Shown: positions 46,196-56,779, numbered from the stretch's first letter. The stretch is DNA of 64,000 nucleotides from Limimaricola hongkongensis DSM 17492 (GCF_000600975.2 NZ_KK088653.1:558501-622500), one strand, 5' to 3'. The notes: a model not told the origin generated them from the letters alone. Numbers and translations are program-made.

Positions 46196-46930
46196 ATGAA
46201 GCGATTGACCTTTTTGCGCCTTCCGATGTTCGGTGCGTCTGCTTGTCTTGCCATGGCCGCATCCACGGAGGGAGCCGGCGCGAGCGAGGGTGGCCTCGTC
46301 GCGGCGCAGAAAGCGGATCTGATCGCCGCCGTTGCTCCGGCAGCCGAAACCCGTCTTTCGCTTCTTCTGGGCGACCAACGCGATGGTGGCGAGATTGTTC
46401 CCGCCGTGGCGGCCGGCGAGCTCGAGCCGCTGCCCGCCGCCGAGGAGCGGGGCCTGAAGGTCGCGTCGACCACCGGTCAGGATTACGACACGCTGCTGGC
46501 CGCGACACCCGCCACCAAGGGCGACGCGCAGTGGGAGTGCCTGACCGAGGCGCTTTACTTCGAGGCGCGCGGCGAATCCCTCAAGGGCCAGTTCGCGGTG
46601 GCCGAGGTGATCCTCAACCGTGTCGACAGCCCCGACTATCCCGACAGCATCTGCGGCGTGGTCAATCAGGGCACCGGCCGCAAATATGCCTGTCAGTTCT
46701 CCTATACCTGCGACGGGTTGTCGGACAAGGTTCATGACCGTCGCTCCTGGAGCAAGCTGGGCCGGATCGCCGAGGTCATGATCGAGGACGGCCCGCGCGA
46801 GCTGACCGCCGGGGCGACCCATTACCACACCACCGCCGTGAACCCGTCCTGGGCCGGGCGCATCCCGCGCACCGCCGCGATCGGCGCGCACCTGTTCTAC
46901 CGCGAAGCCACCCGCACCGCGGCGAACTGA
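46196..46930 (+). CDS. SleB-type cell-wall hydrolase
   Basis: 244 residues. An N-terminal hydrophobic stretch (LRLPMFGASACLAMAAS) may be a signal peptide; residues ~50-115 are low-complexity. The Hydrolase_2 domain follows (~116-240): CLTEALYFEARGES holds the catalytic Glu, then FAVAEVILNRVDSPDYPDSICGVVNQG, CQFSYTCDG and ATHYHTTAVNPSWA. In spore formers SleB is a lytic transglycosylase; in Rhodobacterales these proteins probably trim peptidoglycan during growth. ATG at 46196 is the first reasonable one; ribosome site weak. Confidence 0.88.
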   Translation: MKRLTFLRLPMFGASACLAMAASTEGAGASEGGLVAAQKADLIAAVAPAAETRLSLLLGDQRDGGEIVPAVAAGELEPLPAAEERGLKVASTTGQDYDTLLAATPATKGDAQWECLTEALYFEARGESLKGQFAVAEVILNRVDSPDYPDSICGVVNQGTGRKYACQFSYTCDGLSDKVHDRRSWSKLGRIAEVMIEDGPRELTAGATHYHTTAVNPSWAGRIPRTAAIGAHLFYREATRTAAN

Positions 46931-46954
46931 GCCCCGGCGCATCGCGCCAAGTGC

Positions 46955-46983
46955 TTGCCGGGCGGGCAGGGGACGGTTAGATG
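46955..46983 (+). promoter_or_regulatory. Candidate promoter of the folB-folP-glmM operon
   Basis: TTGCCG, 17 bases, TAGATG, about 29 bases before the folB ATG. Confidence 0.6.
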
Positions 46984-47012
46984 CCCCATGCCCGCAAGCC
47001 CGGAGTGGCCCG

Positions 47013-47897
47013 ATGACCGATGAAACCCGTCACGCCTTTGCGCATCCGCAGGCCCGCGCGGCGGCGACCGCCGACACCCCCCGAGACCGGATCCTGCTCG
47101 ACGATCACGTCGTCGAGGTCGAGATCGGCGCGTTCCGGGCCGAGCGCGGCGCCACGCAGCGGCTGGCTTTCGATATCGTGGCCGAGTTGCGTCCCGCGCC
47201 GCCCGCGGGTGACGACGTGGACCGCATCCTGTCCTATGACCGGCTGACCGAGGCGGTGGCCGACGCGCTCGCGCATGAGCGGCTCGACCTGCTCGAAACG
47301 CTCGCCGAACGCATCGCCGACCGCATTCTCGCCGAGCCGCAGGCCGAGCGGGTCTTCGTGCGCATCCGCAAGCTCGACCGTGGCCCCGGCGCGCTGGGCG
47401 TGGAGATCGTCCGCGCCGGCCCGAGCAGCGTGGCGCCTTCGGCGGCGCCGCGTCCGGTCGTGGCGCTGATCTCGGCCGCCGCCGCGGCACGGCCCCTGGA
47501 CTGGCGCGAGGCGCTGTGCGCGCAGCCCGGCCCGTTGATCCTCTGCGTCGAGGCGGCGCCGACCGAGACGGACCTGCCGGACACCGCCGCCCGCGACCGG
47601 ATCGCGCTGCTGGCGCTGGACCAGGCGGCGTGGCGGCTGTCGGCGGCGCTGCCGGAGATCGAGGTGCGCGACAACCGGACCGAGATCGACTGGGCCCAGC
47701 GCAAGGGCGCGACCAGCATCTGGGCGCCCGCGCGCATGGCGGTGTCTGCCGTCGCCGGACCCGAAAGCACGCGCGGCGCCGACCTCGCGGTCTGGCTGGC
47801 CGAAACTCTCGATGCGACCGAAATCCTCCTCGTCGGCGCGCAGGCCCCGGTGACGGATCGCCCGCTGCGCCGCCTCGATGCGGGGCCGGAGGCATGA
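47013..47897 (+). CDS. folB: Dihydroneopterin aldolase with extra C-terminal domain
   Basis: 294 residues, more than twice the usual ~120. The N-terminal ~130 residues are FolB (LDDHVVEVEIGAFRAERGATQRLAFDIV..., SYDRLTEAVADAL, ERLDLLETLAERIADRIL). They split dihydroneopterin into 6-hydroxymethyl-dihydropterin and glycolaldehyde. The next ~160 residues are a second domain with VVALISAAAAA, LALDQAAWRLSAALPEIE, TSIWAPARMAV and DLAVWLAETLDATEILLVG, reminiscent of amino-acid-kinase-fold proteins (inference). The stop overlaps folP (ATGA). Conserved size suggests a real fusion, not a frameshift. Confidence 0.88.
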   Translation: MTDETRHAFAHPQARAAATADTPRDRILLDDHVVEVEIGAFRAERGATQRLAFDIVAELRPAPPAGDDVDRILSYDRLTEAVADALAHERLDLLETLAERIADRILAEPQAERVFVRIRKLDRGPGALGVEIVRAGPSSVAPSAAPRPVVALISAAAAARPLDWREALCAQPGPLILCVEAAPTETDLPDTAARDRIALLALDQAAWRLSAALPEIEVRDNRTEIDWAQRKGATSIWAPARMAVSAVAGPESTRGADLAVWLAETLDATEILLVGAQAPVTDRPLRRLDAGPEA

Positions 47898-48892
47898 GCC
47901 GCCCGATGCCCGTCCCCCTCTGGCCGATCGGGCCCGAACGGGGCCTGCCGCTGGCCGGCATGGCGGGGCTGCGCTTCGAGCGGGCGATAGACGCCGATGG
48001 CCGCGATGTGGCGGCCGAGACGCTCGACCCGACGTTGCGCGAACGGCTCTGCGCGCCGCGCCCGCAGCTCTGCGGTCTTGCCCTCGACCAGCCGCGGCTG
48101 ATGGGCATTCTCAACGTCACGCCCGACAGCTTTTCGGATGGCGGCGATCACGCCACGCGCGCGGCGGCGGTGACGCGGGCGCGCGGGCTGGTGGCCGAAG
48201 GGGCGGAAATCCTCGATATCGGCGGCGAATCGACCCGGCCCGGCGCCGAAACGGTGCCAGTGGCCGAGGAAATCGCCCGCGTCGTGCCGGTCGTGGCCGA
48301 ACTGCGCGCCGCCGGTATCACCACGCCGATCTCGGTCGACACCCGCAATGCCGCCACGGCGCGGACGGCGCTGGCCGAGGGCGCGAACATGATCAACGAC
48401 GTTTCGGCGCTGGGCCATGATCCCGACATGGCGGGCGTGGTGGCCGGGGCGGATGTGCCGCTTTGCCTGATGCACGCGCAGGGCATGCCGCAGGAGATGC
48501 AGCGCGCGCCGCGCTACGACGACGTGGTGGCAGAGGTTCATGACGCGCTTGCCGCGCGGATCGAGGCCGCCTGTGCGGCGGGCATTTCGCGCGACCGGTT
48601 GCTGGTCGATCCGGGCATCGGCTTCGGTAAGGACCTGCAACACAATTTGACCCTGCTGCGCGCCCTGCCGGTGTATCACGCCTTTGGATTGCCGCTGCTC
48701 ATGGGTGTATCGCGCAAGCGGTTCATCGGCACGGTTTCCGGGGCGGAGGCGCCGAAGGACCGGATGCCGGGATCGGTCGCGGTGGCGCTGTTGGCGGCGC
48801 AACAGGGCGCGCATGTGTTACGCGTGCATGATGTGAAGGAAACCAGACAGGCGTTGCGCCTGCACCGGGCAGTGATGGGAACGGACGCATGA
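47894..48892 (+). CDS. folP: Dihydropteroate synthase
   Basis: 332 residues, TIM-barrel enzyme joining hydroxymethyl-dihydropterin-PP and p-aminobenzoate; the target of sulfonamides. [55 protein letters not shown] and GVSRKRFIG are canonical. The ~65-residue N-terminal extension precedes the barrel and is usual in this order. ATGA overlaps on both sides tie it to folB and glmM. FolK is not in the window. Confidence 0.95.
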   Translation: MSRPMPVPLWPIGPERGLPLAGMAGLRFERAIDADGRDVAAETLDPTLRERLCAPRPQLCGLALDQPRLMGILNVTPDSFSDGGDHATRAAAVTRARGLVAEGAEILDIGGESTRPGAETVPVAEEIARVVPVVAELRAAGITTPISVDTRNAATARTALAEGANMINDVSALGHDPDMAGVVAGADVPLCLMHAQGMPQEMQRAPRYDDVVAEVHDALAARIEAACAAGISRDRLLVDPGIGFGKDLQHNLTLLRALPVYHAFGLPLLMGVSRKRFIGTVSGAEAPKDRMPGSVAVALLAAQQGAHVLRVHDVKETRQALRLHRAVMGTDA

Positions 48893-50232
48893 CGAGCAAG
48901 CTTTTTGGCACCGACGGGGTGCGCGGCACTGCGAACACATGGCCGATGACGGCGGAGATCGCGCTCAAGATCGGTTCCGCCGCGGGACGGTATTTCCGCA
49001 ATGACGGCTCGAATGGCCACCGCGTGGTGATCGGCAAGGACACGCGGCTGTCGGGCTACATGTTCGAGAATGCGCTGACCGCCGGTCTGACCTCGACCGG
49101 CATGAACGCGCTGCTGCTCGGCCCGGTGCCGACGCCCGCCGTGGGGCTTTTGACGCATTCGATGCGCGCCGATGTGGGCATCATGATTTCGGCCAGCCAC
49201 AACCCGCACCACGACAACGGGATCAAGTTCTTCGGACCCGACGGCTTCAAGCTTTCGGACGAGGCCGAGGCCGAGATCGAGGCGATGGTGGCCGGAGAGG
49301 TCGAGCCCGCCAAGGCCGTGAACATCGGCCGCGCCAAGCGCGTCGATGATGGTCGCTTCCGCTATGCGGAGCGGGTGAAGTCGACCTTTCCGCAAGGTCG
49401 TCGCCTCGACGGGCTCAAGGTCGTGATCGATTGCGCCCACGGGGCCGCCTACAAGGTGGCGCCCGAGGTGCTGTGGGAGCTGGGTGCCACGGTGATCCCG
49501 GTGGGGGTCGAGCCCGATGGCACCAACATCAACAAGAACTGCGGCTCGACCGCGCCGCGCCACGCCGCGGCACGGGTGCTCGAAGAGGGGGCCGATCTCG
49601 GGATCTGTCTCGATGGCGATGCCGACCGGGTGATCATCATCGACGAGACCGGCCAGATCGCCGATGGCGACCAGCTGATGGCGCTGATGGCGGGCCGCTG
49701 GGCCGAATCCGGCCGTCTGCAGGGCGGTACGCTGGTGGCGACGGTGATGTCGAATCTCGGGCTGGAGCGGTTCATGACCGCGCGCGGCCTGACGCTCGAA
49801 CGCACCAAGGTCGGGGATCGCTACGTGGTCGAGGCGATGCGGCGCGGCGGCTGGAATCTCGGCGGCGAACAATCGGGCCATATCGTCATGACCGACTACG
49901 CCACCACCGGTGACGGCCTGCTCGCGGGGTTGCAATTTCTCGCCGCGATGATCGAGACGGGCAAGCCTGCCAGCACGCTGCTGCGCCAGTTCGACCGGGT
50001 GCCGCAGCTTTTGAAGAACGTGCGGTATGCGCCCGGTCAGGACCCGCTCGACACCGCCGCGGTCAAGGCCGCGATCAGCCAGGCCGAGGGCCAGCTCGAC
50101 GGCAAGGGCCGGTTGCTGATCCGCAAATCAGGGACCGAGCCGCTGATCCGCGTCATGGCGGAATGCGAGGATGACGGGCTGCTGAGCCAGGTGGTCGAGG
50201 GCATCGTCGCCGAGGTGAAATCGATCGCCTGA
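48889..50232 (+). CDS. glmM: Phosphoglucosamine mutase
   Basis: 447 residues, alpha-D-phosphohexomutase family. It turns glucosamine-6-P into glucosamine-1-P for UDP-GlcNAc, peptidoglycan and [12 protein letters not shown] at the start, the phosphoserine loop [14 protein letters not shown], the metal loop DGDADR and the sugar loop GGEQSGH are present, and [12 protein letters not shown] closes the protein. ATG overlaps folP's TGA by four bases. The folP-glmM linkage is common in bacteria. Confidence 0.97.
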   Translation: MTSKLFGTDGVRGTANTWPMTAEIALKIGSAAGRYFRNDGSNGHRVVIGKDTRLSGYMFENALTAGLTSTGMNALLLGPVPTPAVGLLTHSMRADVGIMISASHNPHHDNGIKFFGPDGFKLSDEAEAEIEAMVAGEVEPAKAVNIGRAKRVDDGRFRYAERVKSTFPQGRRLDGLKVVIDCAHGAAYKVAPEVLWELGATVIPVGVEPDGTNINKNCGSTAPRHAAARVLEEGADLGICLDGDADRVIIIDETGQIADGDQLMALMAGRWAESGRLQGGTLVATVMSNLGLERFMTARGLTLERTKVGDRYVVEAMRRGGWNLGGEQSGHIVMTDYATTGDGLLAGLQFLAAMIETGKPASTLLRQFDRVPQLLKNVRYAPGQDPLDTAAVKAAISQAEGQLDGKGRLLIRKSGTEPLIRVMAECEDDGLLSQVVEGIVAEVKSIA

Positions 50233-50234
50233 TC

Positions 50235-51149
50235 TCATTTCGCCGGGGCCGCGCGCGCGAACAGCGCGCGCAGGTTCCGGCCCTGGCCGATGCCGAGGCC
50301 CAACAGGATCAGCGCCAGCGCCACGAAGAACCGCCATGGCAGCGCCTCGTTCAGCGCCAGCGCGCCGATCGCCATCGACCAGACCGGCACCTGGTAGTTC
50401 ACCAACGTCATGAAGACCGACCCGGCCGAGCGGATTACCGTGACCCGGATCAGCGCCGCCAGCGCGGTCGGCAGCAGCCCGAGAAACAAAAGCGCCACGC
50501 CCGGCACCGCCCCGGTCCAGCCCGGCACCCCCTCGGTGGCGAGCATGACCGGCACGAGAATCATCGCGCCCACCGTCAGGCTGAGCGCCGTCAGCACCAC
50601 GCCGTCCACCGGCGGGCAGCGCCGGGTCAGGATCGAGGCCACCGCATAGGACAGCGCGGCGGCGAGGCAGGCCAGCTGCCCCCAGGCCGACAGCCCGGCT
50701 CCCGGCGCCAGCACGCCCGGTCCGATCAGCACCAGCGCGCCCGCGAACCCCACCCCCACGCCGGTCGCCGCACGCCAGTGGAACGGCTCGTCCGAAAATA
50801 CCGCGGCCAGCGGCAGCACGAAGAGCGGCAGCGCCGCCATCGAGATCCCCGCGAAGGCCGAGGGCACGTATTGCTGGCCCCATGACAGCAGCAGGAAAGG
50901 CAGCGCCGTCGACAGCGCGCCGATCGCCACGAGATATCCCGCGAGCCGTGGGGTCAGCCGCGGCACCCGCCGTCCCATCGCCCGCATCAGCCCGAGCATC
51001 GCCGCGGCACCAAGCGTGGTGCGGGCGCAGGCCACCGTCACCGGCCCGTAGCCGTCGAGCGCCAGCCGGACCACCGCGAACGTGCCGCCCCAGATCAGCC
51101 CGAGCAGCAGGATGGAGAGCCAATCGGCGGTGGTGGGGCTTCGGGTCAT
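50235..51149 (-). CDS. EamA/DMT-family membrane transporter
   Basis: 304 residues with ten hydrophobic helices in two EamA repeats (residues ~10-140 and ~155-295). Typical motifs: GLIWGGTFAVVRLAL and ALSYAVASILTRR at repeat starts. DMT exporters move amino acids, metabolites or drugs by proton or other antiport; no substrate can be inferred. ATG at 51149 is the natural start. Convergent with glmM, two bases apart, so no overlap of stop codons here. Confidence 0.9.
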   Translation of the reverse strand: MTRSPTTADWLSILLLGLIWGGTFAVVRLALDGYGPVTVACARTTLGAAAMLGLMRAMGRRVPRLTPRLAGYLVAIGALSTALPFLLLSWGQQYVPSAFAGISMAALPLFVLPLAAVFSDEPFHWRAATGVGVGFAGALVLIGPGVLAPGAGLSAWGQLACLAAALSYAVASILTRRCPPVDGVVLTALSLTVGAMILVPVMLATEGVPGWTGAVPGVALLFLGLLPTALAALIRVTVIRSAGSVFMTLVNYQVPVWSMAIGALALNEALPWRFFVALALILLGLGIGQGRNLRALFARAAPAK

Positions 51150-51295
51150 GCGAGCGGTTCAGCACGTCGCTGCCGCGATGTCCATGCCGACATCATGCAT
51201 CCGCCCTCAGAAGCGAGTCGGCGTCGGAAAGGTCGCGCTTGCCGGTCTGCCGTGTCACCGGGTTCACGCATTGCGGAACCGCCCTGATAGAAATG

Positions 51296-51310
51296 TCGTG
51301 AAGCTCACGA
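51296..51310. promoter_or_regulatory. Palindrome TCGTGA-N3-TCACGA in a 426-base gap
   Basis: The 426-base stretch 51150-51575 between the EamA gene and the small exported protein holds no convincing gene. It contains this perfect 15-base palindrome, followed by overlapping half-sites (CACTTCACG, GTTTCGTGCG) within 35 bases. This looks like an operator for a dimeric regulator. Otherwise nothing was recognised in the gap. Confidence 0.45.
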
Positions 51311-51575
51311 ACACTTCACGGTTTCGTGCGCGAACGGCTTTGGACGTGAGGGGGCCGCAGGTTGAGTTCTGTGCGGTCGGGACCCCGCCTTCGTCAATTC
51401 CTGCCGGTCGGGAAGGGCCGGTGCGCACAGCGGGGAATTCAAGTGGGAAAGCCGCTCACGATGGCGGATCCGTCTTGTGATGTTACAGCACTCGCGCCGT
51501 GATCGAGGGTGGCGCAGCGTAAGGGGGCAGGTCGCGGTTTCGCGGTCCAAGCGAACAAACAGGAAGGTTCAAGCC

Positions 51576-51917
51576 ATGTACGGGAAACTCCTTGCCGCAG
51601 CGCTGCTTGTCACGACGTCCAGCGGAGCGCAGGCGATGATCGGCGACAACGCGTTCACCTCGCTCACTCGGATCCGGGAGCAAAGTTCGCTGATCGATGT
51701 CGGCCGGGTTCGAGCCGAGGATGCGGGACAGGTCGAACTTTACGCGATGGGCCCGGGCGGAACCCGGACCCTGCTTGGCAGCCAGCCGGTGCATGCCGGC
51801 GCGAACAACAATGTCCGGGTGCATATCGGTCACCCGGTGCGGCGTGACATCGTCGCGGTGCTCAGGGTCGATGGACGGGTCGTCGCGACGCGCGACTTCG
51901 ATGTGATCGACCGCTGA
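51576..51917 (+). CDS. Small exported protein of unknown function
   Basis: 113 residues. Signal peptide KLLAAALLVTTSSGAQAM. The mature part (~95 residues) contains TRIREQSSLIDVGRVRAEDAG, VELYAMGPGGTRTLLGSQPVHAGANNNVRVHIG and DIVAVLRVDGRVVATRDFDVIDR, consistent with a small beta-sandwich and no cysteines. ATG at 51576 has AGGAAGG upstream. It is alone between a long regulatory gap and a strong terminator. No family recognised. Confidence 0.72.
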   Translation: MYGKLLAAALLVTTSSGAQAMIGDNAFTSLTRIREQSSLIDVGRVRAEDAGQVELYAMGPGGTRTLLGSQPVHAGANNNVRVHIGHPVRRDIVAVLRVDGRVVATRDFDVIDR

Positions 51918-51939
51918 GGAAGCATCATCCAAGACATGC

Positions 51940-51971
51940 ACGGGGCCGGCCATGCAGCCGGCCCCGTTCTT
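51940..51971. terminator. Bidirectional intrinsic terminator
   Basis: ACGGGGCCGGC pairs perfectly with GCCGGCCCCGT around CATGCA, followed by TTCTT. It separates two convergent small genes. Confidence 0.75.
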
Positions 51972-51981
51972 GCGAGGCACC

Positions 51982-52602
51982 TCAGGCGCGCAGTTCGGCC
52001 ATGGCGCGGGCCGGGGTCTGAGGCGTGTTGGCCGCGGCGTATCTGGCGGCGGCCGCCGTCTCCGTGGGTTTGGCCTCGACCGGGGCCAGCTTGGGGGCGT
52101 CCGTCTTTTGCTCGGAGATGGACGCGACGAGCGTATCCTGCCGCATCTGGCCCTGAGCGGCGATCGCCTCCGCGCGCGAGCGGTTGAGATCGCCCGCCTC
52201 CGCGACCTTCTCGGCCGCCGGTGCGGCTGCCGCGACCGGTTCAGACGCGGGAGCGGTTTCGGCGGGGCGGCTCTGGCTGCTGCCCGCCGTGCCGTTGGCG
52301 TTGTCAGCGCTGGCGGTCGAGGCGGAGGAGGAGGGCGAAGACGATGCGGGGGCCGTGTCGTCGCCGTTGGATGCGGCCTCGGTCTCGACGGCCTGAGCGC
52401 CGGTCACCGAAAGGCTTGAATTGGTGTTGGCGGCGGTGGCTTCGGCCTGACCGGCTCCGGCAGCCGGGCCTTCGACGGCGTCATCATCACCGGCGGCTTC
52501 GATATCTTCGACGTCGCTGTCGTCATCCTTGTTCGCGGTGAAGGCGCTGTAAGCTTCCTGCAAGCTCGACAGCAGGTTCGACCCGATACTTCCGAAACCC
52601 AT
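51982..52602 (-). CDS. Low-complexity Ala/Ser/Glu-rich protein of unknown function
   Basis: 206 residues without signal peptide or transmembrane segment. The start MGFGSIGSNLLSSLQEAYSAFTAN may be amphipathic; the rest is dominated by Ala, Ser, Thr, Glu and Asp with an acidic patch (DDDSDVEDIE) and a C-terminal helical part (LNRSRAEAIAAQGQMRQDTLVASI). AAGGA lies eight bases before the ATG at 52602. Probably intrinsically disordered. No family recognised; a surface, flagellar or spacer role cannot be tested here. Confidence 0.65.
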   Translation of the reverse strand: MGFGSIGSNLLSSLQEAYSAFTANKDDDSDVEDIEAAGDDDAVEGPAAGAGQAEATAANTNSSLSVTGAQAVETEAASNGDDTAPASSSPSSSASTASADNANGTAGSSQSRPAETAPASEPVAAAAPAAEKVAEAGDLNRSRAEAIAAQGQMRQDTLVASISEQKTDAPKLAPVEAKPTETAAAARYAAANTPQTPARAMAELRA

Positions 52603-52716
52603 GATCACGATCCTTTTCAAATGAGATGCGACCACCCGTGCCCGCACATTGCGGCCAAATTGCCGAAAAGCCGGGGCAAGGAACGCACTTTGCCGGGGCA
52701 GGAACGGGTCCGATGC

Positions 52717-52744
52717 AAAAAGGGCGCCCCGCGGGGCGCCCTTT
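52717..52744 (-). terminator. Intrinsic terminator after ilvC
   Basis: GGGCGCCCC/GGGGCGCCC stem with a TTTTT tract on the minus strand (AAAAA at 52717-52721). It also reads TTT on the other side. Confidence 0.8.
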
Positions 52745-52765
52745 CCATGTCACGAAGGACCTTGA

Positions 52766-53931
<1,166 letters not shown>

Positions 53932-53934
<3 letters not shown>

Positions 53935-54387
53935 CAGGACGATACCGACCGCCGTCTTTTGCGCCTCCTTCAGGAGACGCCGGACCTCTCCACCGCCGAG
54001 CTGGCCGACCGGGCCGGGCTCACCGCCATGCGCTGCGCGCGCCGCCTCGCCCGGCTCGAAGAGTCCGGCGTGCTGCGCGGCAGCCGCGCCGTGATCGACT
54101 GGAAGGCGCTGGGCTTCGCCGTCGCGGTCAGCCTGCGGGTGACGCTCGACAAGACCCAGCCGCGCGCCTTCGACGAATTTCTCGCCCGTGCCCGCGAGGT
54201 GGCGGAGGTGATCGAGATCCAGACCTTTCTCGGGCGGGTCGACGTGCGGCTGCAGATCGTCGCGCGCGATCTCGGGCATTACCGCGACCTTTATCGCGAC
54301 AAGATCCTGCGCCTGCCGCATATCGCCGATATCGAAAGCCTGATGACCGTGAGCGTGGTGAAATCCGACGAGGCGCTGCCGCTGTGA
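53932..54387 (+). CDS. Lrp/AsnC-family transcriptional regulator (first of a tandem pair)
   Basis: 151 residues. N-terminal winged HTH (~1-50, AELADRAGLTAMRCARRLARLEESGVL) followed by the RAM domain (~60-145: AVAVSLRVTLDKTQPRAFDEF, GRVDVRLQIVARDLGHY). ATG at 53932 has no ribosome site and may be leaderless; a GTG at 53905 is a weaker alternative. Its promoter lies inside a long inverted repeat, so self-regulation is likely, along with control of ilvC. The stop overlaps the next regulator's GTG (GTGA). Confidence 0.88.
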
Positions 54388-54839
54388 CCGAACTCGACGA
54401 CATCGACCGCCGCCTGCTGCGCGCGCTCAGCCTCGATGCCACGCGGCCCGCCGCCGATCTGGGGCGCGAGCTGGAGCTGTCGCAGCCCGCCACGTGGCGG
54501 CGTATTCGGCGGCTGCGCGAGATCGGTGCGATCAAGGGCCGCCGTCTCGATCTCGACGCGGCGGCGCTGGGCTTTGGCGTCACGGTGTTTCTTGGGGTGA
54601 AGCTCGCCAGCCGCGGCCGCGCCGGTCTCGAGGATTTCGAACGCGCGGTCTGCGCCATCCGCGAGGTGCAGACGGTCGAGCATGTGCTCGGGCTCTACGA
54701 TTACCGGCTTCGCGTCGTGGCCCGCGATCTCGAGGATTTCGAACGCGTGCTGCGCCGTCGCATCATGACGTTGCCCGGCATCGGCCCGGTCGAGGCCAAT
54801 GTGCTGTTGTCCGAGGAGCGCCTTCCGGGGCCGCTCTAG
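54384..54839 (+). CDS. Lrp/AsnC-family transcriptional regulator (second of a tandem pair)
   Basis: 151 residues, the same domain order as the preceding gene (HTH DLGRELELSQPATWRRIRRLREIGAI; RAM with LGLYDYRLRVVARDLEDFERVL). GTG at 54384 overlaps the preceding stop. The pair are about the same length but clearly diverged, suggesting an old duplication and a possible hetero-oligomer. Paired Lrp-like proteins also occur as siroheme decarboxylases (NirDL/AhbAB), but no haem d1 gene is here. The TAG is shared (CTAG) with the convergent hydroxylase gene. Confidence 0.88.
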   Translation: MTELDDIDRRLLRALSLDATRPAADLGRELELSQPATWRRIRRLREIGAIKGRRLDLDAAALGFGVTVFLGVKLASRGRAGLEDFERAVCAIREVQTVEHVLGLYDYRLRVVARDLEDFERVLRRRIMTLPGIGPVEANVLLSEERLPGPL

Positions 54840-56026
54840 CGTCCGGCGCCAAGACCGAGCCGCATCAGCCCGCGCCGGAGCGCGGGCAGATCATGCATCA
54901 CGCCAAGCCCCAGCCCGCGCACCCCCTGCGCCAGCGGCCCGCCCGCCATGGCCAGCCGGTTCAGCGCATCGATCCCGTGCTCGCGCAGCGCGATGTCGCC
55001 CGCGCGGCGGCTTGCATAGGCGTCGAGCATCGCCGCATCGCCTAGGTTTTCGGGCCGACTGGCCGCGAGATCGGCGAGACAGGCGATATCCGCCAGTGAG
55101 GTGTTGAGCCCCTGCGCGCCGATGGGCGGCATCACATGCGCGGCCTCGGCCACCAGCGCCACCCGCCGCGCGGTGAGCGCGCGCGCCGTCTGCATGATGA
55201 TCGGCCAAGCCTGCCGCCCGGTCACGAGATGCAGCCGCCCCAGCACCCGCTCGGAGCGGGCCGTGGCCTCGATGTCGAAATCCGAGACGGGCAGCGCCGC
55301 CAGCCGTGCCGCTTCGCGCCCCGGCTCCATCCAGATCACCGCCGAGGAGGGCTGCCCCTCGTGATCGGGCAGCGGCACGAGGGTGAACGGCCCGCCGGAG
55401 CGGTGCACCTCGGTCGAGACGTTGTCATGCGGGCGTTCATGCGTGACCGCGAAGGCCAGCGCCTTTTGCCCGTAGCGCCGGGTGCGCACGCCGATGCCGC
55501 AGGCTTCGCGCACCGGGCTGTTGCGCCCGTCGGCGGCCACCACCAGCTTGGCGGCGACGCAATCGCCATCCGTGAGCCGCACCAATGCCCGGTCCTCGCG
55601 CGTGGTGATCCCGGCGAAGCCGGTGCCGGCGCGGAACTCGACCCGCGCCATCTCGGCGATCCGGGCCGCCATTTCGCGCCGCAGCAGCCAGTTGGGCAGG
55701 TTCCACCCAAAGGGCAGGGGGCCGAGATCGGCGGCGTCGAAATCACGGGTGACGGGCGCGCCGCGTCCCGCCTCGACGATGCGCATCACCTGCAGCGGCG
55801 TGGCGTGCGGCGCCAGCCGCGTCCACAGCCCCGCCGCTTCCAGAAGCGCGCGCGCGGGCTGCAGGAAAGCGGTGGAGCGCAGGTCGGCGCCTTCGTCCTC
55901 CATGACCGTCACGGGCGGCGCCGGATCGACGCAAAGCACCGAAAAACCGCGCGCGCCAAAGGCGGCCGCGGCCGAAAGCCCGGCGATGCCGCCGCCGGAG
56001 ACGAGAATGTCGATCTGCCGTGTCAT
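54836..56026 (-). CDS. UbiH/UbiF-family FAD-dependent hydroxylase
   Basis: 396 residues, flavoprotein monooxygenase of the ubiquinone type. GGGIAGLSAA binds FAD; the DG-type motif is VVAADGRNSPVR; the GD-type motif reads EAAHVMPPIGAQGLNTS. It hydroxylates a ring position of the quinone precursor, membrane-associated. Which position (C1, C5 or C6) cannot be decided; Rhodobacterales often use UbiL-like members. ATG at 56026 matches family starts (MTRQIDILVSGGG). The HAD gene lies upstream on the same strand. Confidence 0.88.
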   Translation of the reverse strand: MTRQIDILVSGGGIAGLSAAAAFGARGFSVLCVDPAPPVTVMEDEGADLRSTAFLQPARALLEAAGLWTRLAPHATPLQVMRIVEAGRGAPVTRDFDAADLGPLPFGWNLPNWLLRREMAARIAEMARVEFRAGTGFAGITTREDRALVRLTDGDCVAAKLVVAADGRNSPVREACGIGVRTRRYGQKALAFAVTHERPHDNVSTEVHRSGGPFTLVPLPDHEGQPSSAVIWMEPGREAARLAALPVSDFDIEATARSERVLGRLHLVTGRQAWPIIMQTARALTARRVALVAEAAHVMPPIGAQGLNTSLADIACLADLAASRPENLGDAAMLDAYASRRAGDIALREHGIDALNRLAMAGGPLAQGVRGLGLGVMHDLPALRRGLMRLGLGAGR

Positions 56027-56063
56027 GCGTCCGAGATAGGCCGCCGGCGCCGGGTGGGAAAGC

Positions 56064-56732
56064 CTATCGCGACAGCTGCGACACAAAGCCCGCCAGATCG
56101 TCGGTATGGTGGTGGATATGGTCGGCAAGGGTGACATTGGGCGGGCCGACGAGAACGGTGCGCATCCCCATCGCGTGCGGCACGGCGAGGTTGCGCGGAT
56201 CATCCTCGAACATCGCGCCCTGTTCCGGCGCCAGCCCGTCGAGCGCGAACACCGCCTCGAAGGCGGCGCGCTGCGGCTTGGGCACGAGGCCCGCATGTTC
56301 GACGCCGTACACCGCGTCGAACACGCCCGACAGCCCGCGCGCGGCCAGCACCCGGCGCGCATAGGGCTCCGAGCCGTTGGTGTAGACGATGCGCCGCCCC
56401 GGCAGCGCCGTGATCGCACGGGCCAGCGCCGGGGCGGCGGCGAGATGGCTCAGGTCGATGTCGTGCACGTCGACGAGAAAATCATCCGCCGGCAGGCCAT
56501 GCTCGGCCATCAAACCGGCCAGCGTCGTGCCATGCTGTTCCCAGTATGCGGCGCGCAGCCGGTCGGCCTCGGCGGCGTCGACATCGAGCGCGGCCATCAT
56601 CCAGGCCCGCATCCGCGCCTCGATCTGGTCGAACAGCCGCGCCTGCGGCGGGTAGAGCGTGTTGTCGAGGTCGAAGACCCAGGCCCGTACATGGGCGAAA
56701 TCCTCGGCGATGTCGGTGAGCAGGCTTGTCAT
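56064..56732 (-). CDS. HAD-family pyrimidine 5'-nucleotidase-like protein
   Basis: 222 residues. HAD motif I is VFDLDNTLYPP (D21, D23), motif II is IVYTNGSE, motif III lysine is in LVPKP and motif IV is MFEDDPRN. The helical cap lies between I and II (IA type). This is the SDT1/PHM8-like pattern of pyrimidine nucleotidases acting on UMP or CMP; substrate not proven. ATG at 56732. It could be co-transcribed with the UbiH-like gene 37 bases on. Confidence 0.87.
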   Translation of the reverse strand: MTSLLTDIAEDFAHVRAWVFDLDNTLYPPQARLFDQIEARMRAWMMAALDVDAAEADRLRAAYWEQHGTTLAGLMAEHGLPADDFLVDVHDIDLSHLAAAPALARAITALPGRRIVYTNGSEPYARRVLAARGLSGVFDAVYGVEHAGLVPKPQRAAFEAVFALDGLAPEQGAMFEDDPRNLAVPHAMGMRTVLVGPPNVTLADHIHHHTDDLAGFVSQLSR

Positions 56733-56779
56733 GCGCGCGACCCTAAGGGCGCGGGCGCGGTGCCACAAGCGGTCGCGGG

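Noticed and set aside
54384-54839. Lrp pair as siroheme decarboxylase (NirDL-like)
   Set aside because: No haem d1 or nir gene adjoins; the HTH domains look intact and ilvC is next door.
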